Assembly (NCBI GenBank): GCA_050633645.1
Contig: JBOEGX010000001.1
Location: forward strand, 372,001-436,000
DNA from: UBA1672 sp050633645
GTDB taxonomy: Bacteria; Pseudomonadota; Alphaproteobacteria; Micavibrionales; Micavibrionaceae
DNA: 64,000 nucleotides
Direction of reading: 5' to 3'
Positions 37,434 through 46,793 of the stretch are shown piece by piece; position 1 is the first letter of the stretch; each line of letters starts with the position of its first letter. The notes beneath the pieces are model-generated. The model was not told where the DNA came from. It searched no databases and was given only the letters and a program-made list of their open reading frames with translations. A program made the translations under genes and the position numbers.

Positions 37434-38012
37434 CTAACTTTTAAGCTTTTCTTTTATTATTTTTTCATATGCCTTGGGATTATCTTTTACGATTAGATCG
37501 GCGTTATCCCCTGCTAATTCAAGATACCGATCAAGCCAATCGCGTTCTACCTTTGAAAAATCATCCAATACAAAATTGCTAACCGACGCCTCTTTATGGG
37601 GTGGGCGACCTATACCCATACGCACACGCCAGAAATCCGCCGTACCCAGATGTGATTGAATAGATTTTAATCCGTTATGCCCCGCGTTACCGCCGCCCTG
37701 TTTTACACGTATTTCAGATGCCGGGATATCCAATTCGTCATGAAAAACAATGATTTTATCTGGATCTATTTTATAAAACTGTGAGGCCTTAACAACGGAT
37801 TGGCCAGAATTATTCATATATGTTTGGGGCTTTAGAAGTAATATTTTTTGATTTCCTAAGCGTCCCTCGGATATTTCGCCTTGGAATTTATTTTTAAATG
37901 CAGAGAATGCAGGGTATTCGGAAGCGATAGAGTCCATCGCCATAAACCCTATATTATGACGATTTTTTTCATGTTTTGATCCTGGGTTACCAAGGCCAAC
38001 AAACAACCACAT
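37434..38012 (-). CDS. pth: peptidyl-tRNA hydrolase
   Basis: The 192-residue enzyme frees tRNA from stalled peptidyl-tRNA. The start at 38012 (MWLFVGLGNPG) has an AAGGA site and places the catalytic His at residue 19 (NRHNIGF), as in E. coli. A frame 30 residues longer runs through the rplY-pth hairpin and is unlikely. GGGNAGHNGLKSI and RVRMGIGRP are present. The rplY-pth-ychF order is common in proteobacteria. Confidence 0.95.
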   Translation of the reverse strand: MWLFVGLGNPGSKHEKNRHNIGFMAMDSIASEYPAFSAFKNKFQGEISEGRLGNQKILLLKPQTYMNNSGQSVVKASQFYKIDPDKIIVFHDELDIPASEIRVKQGGGNAGHNGLKSIQSHLGTADFWRVRMGIGRPPHKEASVSNFVLDDFSKVERDWLDRYLELAGDNADLIVKDNPKAYEKIIKEKLKS

Positions 38013-38038
38013 TACGTTTTCCTTGCTCTCATGCAAAG

Positions 38039-38062
38039 AAGAGCCTTTTGATAAAGGCTCTT
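38039..38062 (-). terminator. hairpin between rplY and pth, likely terminator or attenuator
   Basis: A perfect ten-base stem (38039-38048 with 38053-38062, AAGAGCCTTT arms) with a four-base loop lies 44 bases after rplY. On the minus strand it is followed by a modest pyrimidine run (CTTT). It may lower but not stop readthrough to pth. Confidence 0.65.
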
Positions 38063-38105
38063 TTGCAAATTTTAATAAGTTTTTTAACAATCTGTTTATC
38101 ACAGA

Positions 38106-38783
38106 TTATTCTTCTGCTGGAGCATCTTCTGTAGCTGCTGCTGCATCCTCATCACTTACGATACCGTCATCAACATCTCCTGCTTCAGCAGCGGCCTCGG
38201 CTTCTTCTTGAGCTGCTGTTTTCGGTGGAACAAGCGTAGCAATGGTAAAATCACGGTCTGTAATAACAGCAGATGCGCCCTCAGGCATTGTTGCATCACT
38301 GATATTAACAGCGTCACCGTGCTCTTTTCCTTCAACATTCACTTCGATCAAATCGGGAATGTTCATGGCAGAAACAAGAAGCTCAACAGTGTGGCGAACC
38401 ACATTCAATGTTCCTTTTTGCTCTAAGCTTGGGCATTTATCTTCATTGATGAACTGGACAGGAATATTAACAGCTAATTTCGTTTTCTTAGACACACGTA
38501 AAAAATCAACGTGTTCGACAACATCTGTCACAGGATGAAGCTGAACATCACGGGCAAGAACAGTGTGTTTTTCACCGCTCACATCAAGTTCACATAATGT
38601 TGTGAACATATGACCTCTGTTATATTCAACATTTGTTTCATTTGCAGAAAGAGAAATTTTAATTGGTTCCTTGTTATCACCATACACAACCGCAGGCGCA
38701 CGTCCCGCGCGGCGTAGTGAACGAGCAACCCCCTTGCCGGCGCGTTCTCTCTTTTCCGCTACTAAAGCGTAATTTTTAGACAT
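38106..38783 (-). CDS. rplY: 50S ribosomal protein L25 with CTC domain
   Basis: The 225-residue protein has the N-terminal L25 domain that binds 5S rRNA (KRERAGKGVARSLRRAGRAPAVVYGD) and the C-terminal TL5/CTC domain (LAVNIPVQFINEDKCP). The last 40 residues are an acidic Ala/Glu-rich tail. It leads the rplY-pth-ychF set. prsA lies about 100 bases upstream on the same strand, the usual prs-rplY-pth-ychF order. Confidence 0.95.
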   Translation of the reverse strand: MSKNYALVAEKRERAGKGVARSLRRAGRAPAVVYGDNKEPIKISLSANETNVEYNRGHMFTTLCELDVSGEKHTVLARDVQLHPVTDVVEHVDFLRVSKKTKLAVNIPVQFINEDKCPSLEQKGTLNVVRHTVELLVSAMNIPDLIEVNVEGKEHGDAVNISDATMPEGASAVITDRDFTIATLVPPKTAAQEEAEAAAEAGDVDDGIVSDEDAAAATEDAPAEE

Positions 38784-38882
38784 AGTATTTTCCTTTTTAA
38801 AATTTGATCAGCCTCCAGGGGTGCCGACCGTTCTAAGTTGTGCGGAAATTAAACAAATTTTAGGTGATTATGCAAGTAAAAA

Positions 38883-39815
38883 TTACTTGAACAGTTCAGA
38901 AATTGAACGCTCTTCGGTTATACGGCGCGCCGCCTCACCAATCAATGGCGCGATTGTTATTTGCTCAATATTATGTGCGGCCTTCATTTCTTCGGTTGCA
39001 GCAATGCTATCAGTAATGACCAATGACTTTAACGGGGACGCCGTTACGCGTTCTACGGCTGCACCTGAAAGGACACCATGAACCACATATGCATGAACCT
39101 CTTTTGCGCCTTTTGCCTCTAAAGCGACAGCAGCATTACAAAGCGTTCCGCCAGAATCGACAATATCATCAACAAGGATACAGACCTTATCTTTCACATC
39201 ACCAATAACGTGCATAACCTCTGATACACCCGCTTGTTCACGGCGTTTATCAATGATTGCCAAATCAGCATCAAGACGTTTTGCCATATGACGCGCGCGA
39301 ACCACGCCTCCAACATCTGGCGATACGATACAAATATTTTCATTGGGGAATTTTGATTTTATATCAGAAACAAAAACCGGTGCGGCACTTAAGTTATCCA
39401 CGGGAATATCAAAAAACCCTTGGATTTGACCCGCGTGCAATTCTAAGGTCAATACCCTGTCTGCACCAGCAGCCGTAATTAAATTCGCAACCAATTTCGC
39501 CGATATTGGTGTGCGCCCACCCGTTTTACGATCTTGGCGCGCATAGCCAAAATATGGAATCACTGCCGTGATACGACGTGATGAGCCACGACGCAATGCA
39601 TCAATAGCAATCAAAAGCTCCATAAGATTATCGTTACATGGGAATGATGTGGATTGAATAAAGAATGCGTCCTTACCGCGCACATTCTCCATAACCTCAA
39701 CGAAAATCTCCTTATCAGAAAATCGTTTAATGCTGCACTGAGTAAGTGGAACATCAAGATATGACGATATATTTTCAGACAGTAGCTTGTTTGAATTACC
39801 TGAAATAAGTTTCAT
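38883..39815 (-). CDS. prs: ribose-phosphate pyrophosphokinase
   Basis: The 310-residue enzyme makes PRPP from ribose 5-phosphate and ATP, the shared precursor for purines, pyrimidines, His, Trp and NAD. The ATP-site loop (PYFGYARQDRKTGGR) and the PRPP-binding motif CILVDDIVDSGGTL are intact. It is the first gene of the minus-strand prs-rplY-pth-ychF group. Confidence 0.96.
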   Translation of the reverse strand: MKLISGNSNKLLSENISSYLDVPLTQCSIKRFSDKEIFVEVMENVRGKDAFFIQSTSFPCNDNLMELLIAIDALRRGSSRRITAVIPYFGYARQDRKTGGRTPISAKLVANLITAAGADRVLTLELHAGQIQGFFDIPVDNLSAAPVFVSDIKSKFPNENICIVSPDVGGVVRARHMAKRLDADLAIIDKRREQAGVSEVMHVIGDVKDKVCILVDDIVDSGGTLCNAAVALEAKGAKEVHAYVVHGVLSGAAVERVTASPLKSLVITDSIAATEEMKAAHNIEQITIAPLIGEAARRITEERSISELFK

Positions 39816-39906
39816 ATCTCGTGCCTCGATTACTATAGCATTAGTGTTTTGGAATTTAAGCGACTATAAGAAACCCTACCGATAAATCAAGTCGTTTCCG
39901 TCAAAT

Positions 39907-40701
39907 TCATGCATTTATTGTAATTACTGAAATTTGCCTGCCGTAATCAGGCTCTTTTTTATGTGTTGAGCGCCGATAGCTAAAGAATTCATCTTCGTTT
40001 TTATAGGTATCTACATCCATTAAAGAAACGGCTTTAATTCCTGCACGTGACAATCGCCACCCGCAATACCCCGATAGATCGAAATGCAGGTGACCCGTGT
40101 TTGACCCCGCGCTGAAAAACACTTCGCTTTGTTCGTTTTCATCAATGAATGGATCCGCAAACCCCTCGGAAACTTCGTATGAGCGTTTTGAAATACATGG
40201 GCCAACGCAGGTTTTTATAGATTCTTGTGTTGCACCAATGCGTCTCATTTCAAGGATCGTGTTTTCTAAAACGCCACAAAGAGACCCTTTCCATCCCGCA
40301 TGCGCCGCGCCAACGACAGGTTCACCAGATGACTTTTGACCATAAAAAAGAACGGGTGCACAATCTGCGGTTAATATCCCCAATGCAATGCCCGCCTTAT
40401 CCGTGATAAATGCGTCAGCCTTCGGGCGCACTTCTTCGTTCCACGGCGTATTAACGAAAATAACATCTCCCCCGTGAATTTGATAAAGAGACAACAAATC
40501 GCTCTGCTCCACATTCATTTCATTAGCAACAGCTCGTCTGTTTTTTCGAATGTTTTCGGGTATGTCATCTGAACCATAACCACAGTTAAGGCCGCTATAT
40601 ATTTCATTTTTTTCACCACCCTTACGGGTGAAAAACCCGTAGGAAATTCCCATATTATTATCTATAAATGTTGGCTCAGTATAAAATTTAAGATTACTCA
40701 T
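39907..40701 (-). CDS. pgeF: peptidoglycan editing factor PgeF (YfiH/laccase-domain protein)
   Basis: The 264-residue multicopper-like protein of the DUF152/YfiH family is known to keep wrong amino acids such as serine out of the peptidoglycan precursor and also has purine-nucleoside activity in relatives. Motifs are QIHGGDV, TADCAPVLFYG, AAHAGWKGSL and CVGPCISK. The start at 40701 overlaps the midA stop (ATGAGTAA), which couples the two. It ends the lgt-midA-pgeF operon. Confidence 0.9.
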   Translation of the reverse strand: MSNLKFYTEPTFIDNNMGISYGFFTRKGGEKNEIYSGLNCGYGSDDIPENIRKNRRAVANEMNVEQSDLLSLYQIHGGDVIFVNTPWNEEVRPKADAFITDKAGIALGILTADCAPVLFYGQKSSGEPVVGAAHAGWKGSLCGVLENTILEMRRIGATQESIKTCVGPCISKRSYEVSEGFADPFIDENEQSEVFFSAGSNTGHLHFDLSGYCGWRLSRAGIKAVSLMDVDTYKNEDEFFSYRRSTHKKEPDYGRQISVITINA

Positions 40702-41803
40702 TAATAAATCCTGCGGGTTGGAGGTTATAGCCATGATACGCGCACATGACCTTGAACAACGTGCCCATTTCCTTTTGGCTCGTTAGGCGATCTAAATCTT
40801 TTTCAATGGATTGTGCTACCTCCTGTCCCTTTTCAAAACCGTATTTTTTAAGAGCCGTATTTTGTAGAATTTTGGCGCGGTGAGAAATGCCTAACCCCAT
40901 TAAAAAATCATGTTGCGTCACAATGGGGGGAGTCGCCAAACCGCCTTCATGAGCAGTTTCAATCAAGGTATCAAAATCGACATGCGCGGTTATATCGCAA
41001 TTCCCAACATCTTTCAAAACAGGCGTATATTGATGGTTTTTAATAGCCTGCAAGGTTTCTCCATCCGAAGATTTTTTGTGCCCATAATCTAAAAACAGCA
41101 TGCCCCCCCCGTTCTTTTTCAACAATTTAGCGCACAGGGTCATGAACCTTAATCGCTCTGGTGCAATTTCGTATATAGCATGTGTTTTTTTGACTTCGGG
41201 GGCGATATCAGCAATTTCTTTTTGTAACGGCAGCCACACAAAACCAAAATCGGAACTATTTTCATCCACAGCAATAAAGCATTGTTGCCACGCCCCGTTT
41301 GTGAACCGAATTTGCTCAACCGGAAGCGCATCAAGAAACTCATTCCCTATAATTATACATGGGTTATCCACAAAACCGATATCGAGACTATCATGCCATT
41401 TAGGGTCATATTGTATCAATGCTGCCTTTTGAGAACCACGCAAGACGCAACTCGTTTCAATAATGTGCATTTGAACCGCGTCATGAAAACCATCCACAGC
41501 CTTAGTAGCGTGCATAATGTCAGACATCAACGTTCCGCGCCCCGCACCACATTCGATAAGACTAAGTTCGGGTGGGCGTCCCATTTGTGCCCATATATCC
41601 GCAACCCATGCGCCAATCATTTCACCGAACATTTGTGATATTTCGGGTGCGGTTGTAAAATCACCTTTTGTGCCGAACGGGTCACGAGTGGTGTAATAAC
41701 CAAAATCAGGATGGCACAATGCATGAGACATAAAGCACCCCAATGGCATTGCGCCATTATTCTTTATTTCACTATGAAGGAATTCAGTTAAATTATTTGG
41801 CAT
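40694..41803 (-). CDS. SAM-dependent methyltransferase of the MidA/NDUFAF7 family
   Basis: The 369-residue protein carries the DUF185 signature (DPFGTKGDFTTAPEISQMFG at about 41-60) and a SAM-binding loop (LIECGAGRGTLMSDI). Its mitochondrial relative NDUFAF7 methylates an arginine of complex I; bacterial substrate is not known to me. It overlaps lgt by 11 bases and pgeF by eight, so the three are coupled. The lgt-midA-pgeF order is typical of alphaproteobacteria. Confidence 0.9.
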   Translation of the reverse strand: MPNNLTEFLHSEIKNNGAMPLGCFMSHALCHPDFGYYTTRDPFGTKGDFTTAPEISQMFGEMIGAWVADIWAQMGRPPELSLIECGAGRGTLMSDIMHATKAVDGFHDAVQMHIIETSCVLRGSQKAALIQYDPKWHDSLDIGFVDNPCIIIGNEFLDALPVEQIRFTNGAWQQCFIAVDENSSDFGFVWLPLQKEIADIAPEVKKTHAIYEIAPERLRFMTLCAKLLKKNGGGMLFLDYGHKKSSDGETLQAIKNHQYTPVLKDVGNCDITAHVDFDTLIETAHEGGLATPPIVTQHDFLMGLGISHRAKILQNTALKKYGFEKGQEVAQSIEKDLDRLTSQKEMGTLFKVMCAYHGYNLQPAGFINE

Positions 41804-42605
41804 CTTTAATGTCGCTTGATAGCTTATCTTTTGATGCAGCCCAGATCATGACAATTCCGCCAAGGATCATAGGAATGCAAAGGATTTGCCCCATTGATAT
41901 AAAGCCGCCGATCAGCCCAAGATGCGCGTCTGGCTCTCTTACGAATTCGACCAATGCACGGAATAAGCCATAGCCCAAGAGGAATACACCAGTTACCGTT
42001 CCAGTTTTTGTTTCCTTATTCCGCATGAGCAACCGCAGGATAATGAACAAAACCACCCCCTCTAAAAATGCCTCGTAAAGTTGGCTTGGGTGTCTTGGTG
42101 CGATTCCTGAATCCGTGAAAACAACGCCCCATGCACCGCCAGTTGGCATTCCGTACAGCTCTCCATTGATAAAATTTGCAATCCGTCCAAAAAACAAGCC
42201 AATCGGCGCGGCGGCGCACACAACATCTGATAAGGAAAAAGCGTTGATTTTCTTATAGAATGAATAAACAACCATCGCCACGAGAACGCCGAGCATTCCA
42301 CCATGGAAAGACATTCCGCCCTTCCACACCTTAAGGATTTCCATAGGTTCGGACATGTAATAATCAAACTGATAGAATATGACATAACCAAGCCGCCCGC
42401 CAATAATAACGGCGATAATCGCCCATGTCAGAAAGTCATCAACATGCGTTTTATTTGGTTTTACGTGTTCATCACCAGATACAAGCCCCAAACAATATTT
42501 CCACCCAAGAAGAAAACCAGCCAAATATGCAAGGGCATACCAACGCACCACAAGAGGCCCTATTGAAAAAATAACGGGATCCATTTCCATGTAAAATACA
42601 TTCAT
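41793..42605 (-). CDS. lgt: phosphatidylglycerol-prolipoprotein diacylglyceryl transferase
   Basis: The 270-residue inner membrane enzyme adds diacylglycerol to the lipobox Cys of lipoproteins. The Lgt signature GRIANFINGELYG and the YALAYLAGF N-terminal segment are present, with about seven membrane helices. It starts the operon and is divergent from ubiK over a 197-base gap. The window also encodes at least two lipoproteins as potential substrates. Confidence 0.96.
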   Translation of the reverse strand: MNVFYMEMDPVIFSIGPLVVRWYALAYLAGFLLGWKYCLGLVSGDEHVKPNKTHVDDFLTWAIIAVIIGGRLGYVIFYQFDYYMSEPMEILKVWKGGMSFHGGMLGVLVAMVVYSFYKKINAFSLSDVVCAAAPIGLFFGRIANFINGELYGMPTGGAWGVVFTDSGIAPRHPSQLYEAFLEGVVLFIILRLLMRNKETKTGTVTGVFLLGYGLFRALVEFVREPDAHLGLIGGFISMGQILCIPMILGGIVMIWAASKDKLSSDIKDAK

Positions 42606-42802
42606 ATTGACTACTCTTTCTTAGCTTTTAGCTATTGCTTGATTTCAGAGTTATAACATTTAAAAGCATTCAAAAACCACTGGAAATACATATAAAAATA
42701 ATTTGAATAGTTGTTCACAGCTATATTGAAATTGCGCCCAGAATCCGCTTGTTCAATGAAAACATGCATGGTAAGAGTCCGCAATCAAGTAAAGAATGAT
42801 AG

Positions 42803-43045
42803 ATGATTAAACGGGAAAGAGTACTGGATGACATCGCGCGTTTGGCTGGCGGAACAGTTGGCGTTGCGAGTGATATTAAAAGGCATATAGATGAGATTGT
42901 ACGTAGTGTTATTGACTCAAAAGCGCAGGATTTAGACCTTGTTCCCAGAGATGATTTTGAAAAGCTTGAGCTTATGGTTATTGAAGCGCGAGAAAAACAA
43001 CGAGCACTTGAGGAACGTATTTCAATACTTGAGAGTAAAAAATAA
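42803..43045 (+). CDS. ubiK: UbiK-type accessory factor (BMFP domain)
   Basis: The 80-residue helical protein matches the BMFP/UbiK family: LARLAGG-like N-terminal helix, then KAQDLDLVPRDDFEKLELMV and a C-terminal coiled coil. Relatives assist aerobic ubiquinone synthesis and bind lipids. It lies divergent to lgt, as in other alphaproteobacteria. UbiE is encoded 9 kb downstream in the window. Confidence 0.85.
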   Translation: MIKRERVLDDIARLAGGTVGVASDIKRHIDEIVRSVIDSKAQDLDLVPRDDFEKLELMVIEAREKQRALEERISILESKK

Positions 43046-43102
43046 ATAACCCAGTCTTGTGTATTTTGTTAAATCCATACCCTTAAAAGGCATACCAGAT
43101 AA

Positions 43103-43609
43103 ATGACAGATCAAATTGAAGCTTACGAAGAACTTGAACGCAACCCACTTGATTGTGTTGAAGATGTTTTGAGCGATCATAACTGGGTGTATAGCCGCAT
43201 GAACAGTGAAGAGCTTGTCGTAGAAGTTGCTGGAAAATCATGCCATTATCGTATTATGTTTGTGTGGCAGGAAAGCCTTGGTGCGCTTCAGATATGTTGC
43301 CAGTACGGTATGAGCATATTGCCCGAGAACATGGATATGGCTGCGCATGCGCTTATGAGTATTAATGCCGCGGTATGGATGGGACATTTTGAAATGACCT
43401 ATGACACGATGGCACCGCGTTTTCGCCAGACAAGCCTTATACGCGGAGATGATGCGCGTTCGGATTATGACCATATCGAAGACCTTGTTGATATTTCGTT
43501 GAACCAATGTGAGCATTACCACCATATCTTTGATATGCTCTGTGCTGCAGGAACCATTAACGCAGAGACATTGTCTTTTGCAATGATGGAAACTGCGGGA
43601 GAATCGTAG
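43103..43609 (+). CDS. YbjN domain-containing protein
   Basis: The 168-residue protein is a member of the YbjN family, small alpha/beta proteins related to type III secretion chaperones in fold. Its pattern includes NPLDCVEDVLSDHNWVYSR at the start and a central GALQICCQYGMSIL. It lies between ubiK and proC on the same strand with short gaps (57 and 29 bases), so the three may be one transcript. Function in the family is poorly known. Confidence 0.83.
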   Translation: MTDQIEAYEELERNPLDCVEDVLSDHNWVYSRMNSEELVVEVAGKSCHYRIMFVWQESLGALQICCQYGMSILPENMDMAAHALMSINAAVWMGHFEMTYDTMAPRFRQTSLIRGDDARSDYDHIEDLVDISLNQCEHYHHIFDMLCAAGTINAETLSFAMMETAGES

Positions 43610-43638
43610 TTTAGCCTATTACCTTTAGGGAGATTTTG

Positions 43639-44457
43639 TTGACCCACCCCCGATATAATATTGCATTGATAGGATGCGGGAAGATGGGAAGTGCGATGCT
43701 TTCTGCTTGGGTTACACATGATTTATGCCAAAATATTTACGTTGTTGACCCACATGGATTACCCGCCCCCCTTCAAAAAAATTTGATCATTCAATCTGTT
43801 GACTATTCCTCACTTAAAGACAAGCATATAGATATTATTATTCTTGCAGTTAAGCCACAAGCTATGGCGAGTGTGTGCAAGTCTTTGGGCGCGGTTATTC
43901 CCAATGGTGTCGTTGTTCTTTCTATTGCGGCGGGGCAAAGCCTTTCATCACTTGAAAACATGCTTAGTGATGATACACCGATTATAAGGGCAATGCCCAA
44001 TACGCCTGCGGCCATTGGCAAGGGAGTTAGTGTCTGCATCAGCAATAATCATATTAATGACGCACAAATTGAAATAGCTTCGGCGTTGCTTGAAAAGAAC
44101 GGCATCGTTGAATGGGTTGATGATGAAAGCCTTATGGACGCCGTGACCGCGCTATCTGGTAGTGGCCCAGCCTATATTTTTCACATGATTGAGGTATTGG
44201 CGCAGGTTGGTGAGGATATAGGGCTCAAAAAAGAACTGGCTATGATCCTTGCGCGGCAAACTGTTATTGGAAGTGCGGCACTTGCAGAGAGTGAAACGAC
44301 CCTGCCCGCATCAAAACTAAGAGAAAATGTTACAAGCCCGAATGGCACAACACATGCCGCGCTTAAAATCCTTATGGATGGGCGTATTCAGGATATCTAT
44401 AAAGAAGCTCTTCTTAGCGCACGAGAACGTTCAAAAGAATTAAATAGCAACAATTAA
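43639..44457 (+). CDS. proC: pyrroline-5-carboxylate reductase
   Basis: The 272-residue enzyme makes proline from pyrroline-5-carboxylate with NAD(P)H. The Rossmann motif IALIGCGKMGSAML, the block PIIRAMPNTPAAIG and the C-terminal SGSGPAYIF plus REN-TSPNGTT signature are present. The start is a TTG at 43639, six bases after an AGGGAG; a second TTG just before it is possible. Its stop is a TTAA shared with the convergent mucR gene. Confidence 0.95.
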   Translation: MTHPRYNIALIGCGKMGSAMLSAWVTHDLCQNIYVVDPHGLPAPLQKNLIIQSVDYSSLKDKHIDIIILAVKPQAMASVCKSLGAVIPNGVVVLSIAAGQSLSSLENMLSDDTPIIRAMPNTPAAIGKGVSVCISNNHINDAQIEIASALLEKNGIVEWVDDESLMDAVTALSGSGPAYIFHMIEVLAQVGEDIGLKKELAMILARQTVIGSAALAESETTLPASKLRENVTSPNGTTHAALKILMDGRIQDIYKEALLSARERSKELNSNN

Positions 44458-44861
44458 TCGTGGTTTTTAGTTCCCAAGCCAATGTCCTTTGCTAGCTTGC
44501 TTCGACGCTCAGCATAGCTTGGCGCGACCATTGGGTAATCTGCGGGTAACCCCCAACGTTCGCGATAGTCGTCCGGGGTCATATTATATGCTGTTTTCAA
44601 ATGGCGCTTGAGCATTTTCAGTTTTTTGCCATCTTCCAAACAAATCAAATAATCGGCAGTAATTGAACGCTTAATAGGAACCGCAGGTTGTGGGCGTTCA
44701 GCAGAAAGAGCAACATCATTTCCGACGTTTAATAGAGATTTATACACCTGGTCTATAACCGTAGGGATTTCATCAATCGTAACCGTATTATTAGAGACAT
44801 AAGATGCAACAATATCAGTTGTTAATGCCAGAATTTCTTCGCGATTAATTTGATCATCCAT
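44454..44861 (-). CDS. MucR/Ros-family transcriptional regulator
   Basis: The 135-residue protein has the Ros/MucR fold of alphaproteobacterial master regulators (YLICLEDGKKLKMLKRHLKT, then NMTPDDYRERWGLPADYPM). The zinc site is Cys74, Asp77 and His87. The fourth ligand position, normally a His near 91-92, is Ala91-Tyr92, so zinc binding is doubtful. Some family members fold without zinc. Known roles in relatives include motility, surface polysaccharide and virulence control. It is a single gene with convergent proC. Confidence 0.9.
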   Translation of the reverse strand: MDDQINREEILALTTDIVASYVSNNTVTIDEIPTVIDQVYKSLLNVGNDVALSAERPQPAVPIKRSITADYLICLEDGKKLKMLKRHLKTAYNMTPDDYRERWGLPADYPMVAPSYAERRSKLAKDIGLGTKNHD

Positions 44862-44974
44862 TATATTTGTACTCTCTATTAAGTTTTTAGTTTCAATCTG
44901 TTCTTACATTAGATTCACAAGATACACGCTTCAACTATAATCTCAAGACAAGAAAAAAACAAAATTCAAAAAGC

Positions 44975-45673
44975 CTATAAGAGTTCGCGTTTTATCCTCC
45001 GTAAGTTTTTTGGCAGGCAGGCATCTGGTGGCCTTATATAAACAGGAATACACGTATTGGTTGATTTTTTATGGGTGTCAGAAGCAATATATGCAATTGA
45101 TTTTGTATCAGGATAATTAATCACATCGCATATAACCGTATTGTCAGAATTTTGCGTTTCTGTTAAGAATCGATTTACCGCGTCACCAACAATTGGAGGG
45201 CGTCCATCCATAATAAGCTTTAATACGTCATCAGCGCTTATCGCAAGTTTCTCTGAAGCAGGCTTTTGTTCTGCGTCATAAAGCCGAAAATAGAAATCAT
45301 CGCGCTTTGTTTCCAAAATCACAGCTGCACCATTTTCTATCGGGACGCCCTTTTTTGCCATAGAGCTGTGCAGAACAGCGTCAAATGTACAGATACCAAT
45401 AACGGGGATATCCAGTGCAAGCCCCAGTGATTTTGCCGTTGCCATTGCAATACGTATCCCTGTAAATGCTCCCGGACCGTGGGTTACCGCTATCATTTCT
45501 ATATCGTTATATTCCTTATTGGATTGCACCAGAACATCATTGATCATAGGAATAAGGTGCTCTGCCTGACCACGTGAGATTTCCAAATTTTTGGATATAT
45601 GGATATTTTGTCTAAAGTCGTGCAACCCTGCACTACACCCATTCATCGCGCTATCTAATGCCAAAATCAACAT
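44975..45673 (-). CDS. tsaB: tRNA threonylcarbamoyladenosine synthesis protein TsaB
   Basis: The 232-residue ASKHA-fold protein partners TsaD and TsaE in making t6A37 of tRNA. The N-terminal LILALDSAMNGCSAGL and GPGAFTGIRIAMATAKSLGLAL are the family marks. tsaD is not in the window. It lies six bases after nfu on the same strand. Confidence 0.93.
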   Translation of the reverse strand: MLILALDSAMNGCSAGLHDFRQNIHISKNLEISRGQAEHLIPMINDVLVQSNKEYNDIEMIAVTHGPGAFTGIRIAMATAKSLGLALDIPVIGICTFDAVLHSSMAKKGVPIENGAAVILETKRDDFYFRLYDAEQKPASEKLAISADDVLKLIMDGRPPIVGDAVNRFLTETQNSDNTVICDVINYPDTKSIAYIASDTHKKSTNTCIPVYIRPPDACLPKNLRRIKRELL

Positions 45674-45679
45674 GATGAT

Positions 45680-46243
45680 TTAATACTCTGATGTGGGGCG
45701 AACTTCGATGACTTCGGGAATGTAGTGTTTCAACATGTTCTCAATCCCTGACTTCAGCGTTGCCGTTGAGCTTGGACAGCCAGAACACGCCCCTTGCATT
45801 TCAAGATAGACTATCCCGTCTTCAAAACGATCAAACACAATATCGCCGCCGTCCATGGCGACCATCGGCCTTACGCGCTCCTCTAGAAGCTCCTTAATCT
45901 GCCCTACTATCTCTGGCTCATCCTCAGTTTGTGCGGTGTCAGTTTTTTTAAAATAATCGTCGTTAAGGATAGGTTGCCCTGTTGAAAGATGCTCCATCAA
46001 TACGGCGAGAATCATAGGTTTGAGCATTGACCAATCTGTATCACCTGCCTTTGTTACAGACACAAAATCACCAGAGAAAAACACGCGAGCAACCCCTGTT
46101 ACTGTGAACAAGCGTTTGGCCAATGGTGATTTTTCCGCCGATATAGACGATGAAAAATCTACGGTTCCATTCTCCAAAATATTTTGTCCTGGTAAGAATT
46201 TCAGAGTCGCGGGGTTTGGGGTTTCTTCCGTTTGGATGAACAT
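45680..46243 (-). CDS. NifU/Nfu-type iron-sulfur scaffold protein
   Basis: The 187-residue protein has the Nfu N-terminal domain (MFIQTEETPNPATLKFLPG) and the C-terminal NifU domain with the cluster-binding CxxC (Cys153 and Cys156 in GACSGCPSS). It delivers 4Fe-4S clusters to target proteins. IlvD, FdxA and other Fe-S proteins in the window are potential clients. It is in a minus-strand set uspA-nfu-tsaB. Confidence 0.93.
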   Translation of the reverse strand: MFIQTEETPNPATLKFLPGQNILENGTVDFSSSISAEKSPLAKRLFTVTGVARVFFSGDFVSVTKAGDTDWSMLKPMILAVLMEHLSTGQPILNDDYFKKTDTAQTEDEPEIVGQIKELLEERVRPMVAMDGGDIVFDRFEDGIVYLEMQGACSGCPSSTATLKSGIENMLKHYIPEVIEVRPTSEY

Positions 46244-46291
46244 TTCAGTATTCCTTATTTATCACTGCAATAGTGAGGTTATAGCACTGAT

Positions 46292-46771
46292 TTAAGAAAA
46301 AGGAAGGGGGGCAAGGCTTCCAGGTATAACCATTAGCGGCACGTGCAGGCGAGCCAAACCCTTGCCTGAAAAATAACTTACCATTGGACCGGGATTAGAC
46401 GAATTAGAAGCCGAGGCCAAAACCAAAGAGATGATATTTTTGTTTTCTTCGACCGTTTTAACGATTAAATCGCTTGGACTACCCTCTTCTATACTTATCA
46501 TTGGAATAGCTTTTGTGTTTTCAAACACGCGCCCTGCTGCGTCCCATATCATTTGTTCGGCTTGTGCACGCAGGTCTTTTTGAATTTTGTCTTCAACATT
46601 TTTCCAATTTTGCACATATGTTTTTTCAATCACGTTGAGCAACGCCACATAGCCTTGTTGCGCATTCGCGAATTGGGATGCATAATCGATGGCCATCATA
46701 GATTCTTCCGTGCCGTCAACAACAACAAGAAACACTCCTCCTTTTTTACCTATTGGTCTTTGCTCACTCAT
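46292..46771 (-). CDS. universal stress (UspA-like) protein
   Basis: The 159-residue protein has the UspA alpha/beta fold start (VFLVVVDGTEESMMAIDYASQFA). The usual ATP motif GxxGxxxxxxxxxGS is degenerate: only GPMVSYFSGKG is seen near 130. So ATP binding is doubtful. It lies about 50 bases before nfu on the same strand. Confidence 0.82.
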   Translation of the reverse strand: MSEQRPIGKKGGVFLVVVDGTEESMMAIDYASQFANAQQGYVALLNVIEKTYVQNWKNVEDKIQKDLRAQAEQMIWDAAGRVFENTKAIPMISIEEGSPSDLIVKTVEENKNIISLVLASASNSSNPGPMVSYFSGKGLARLHVPLMVIPGSLAPLPFS

Positions 46772-46793
46772 TACAAAACTCCCACATTTTATA

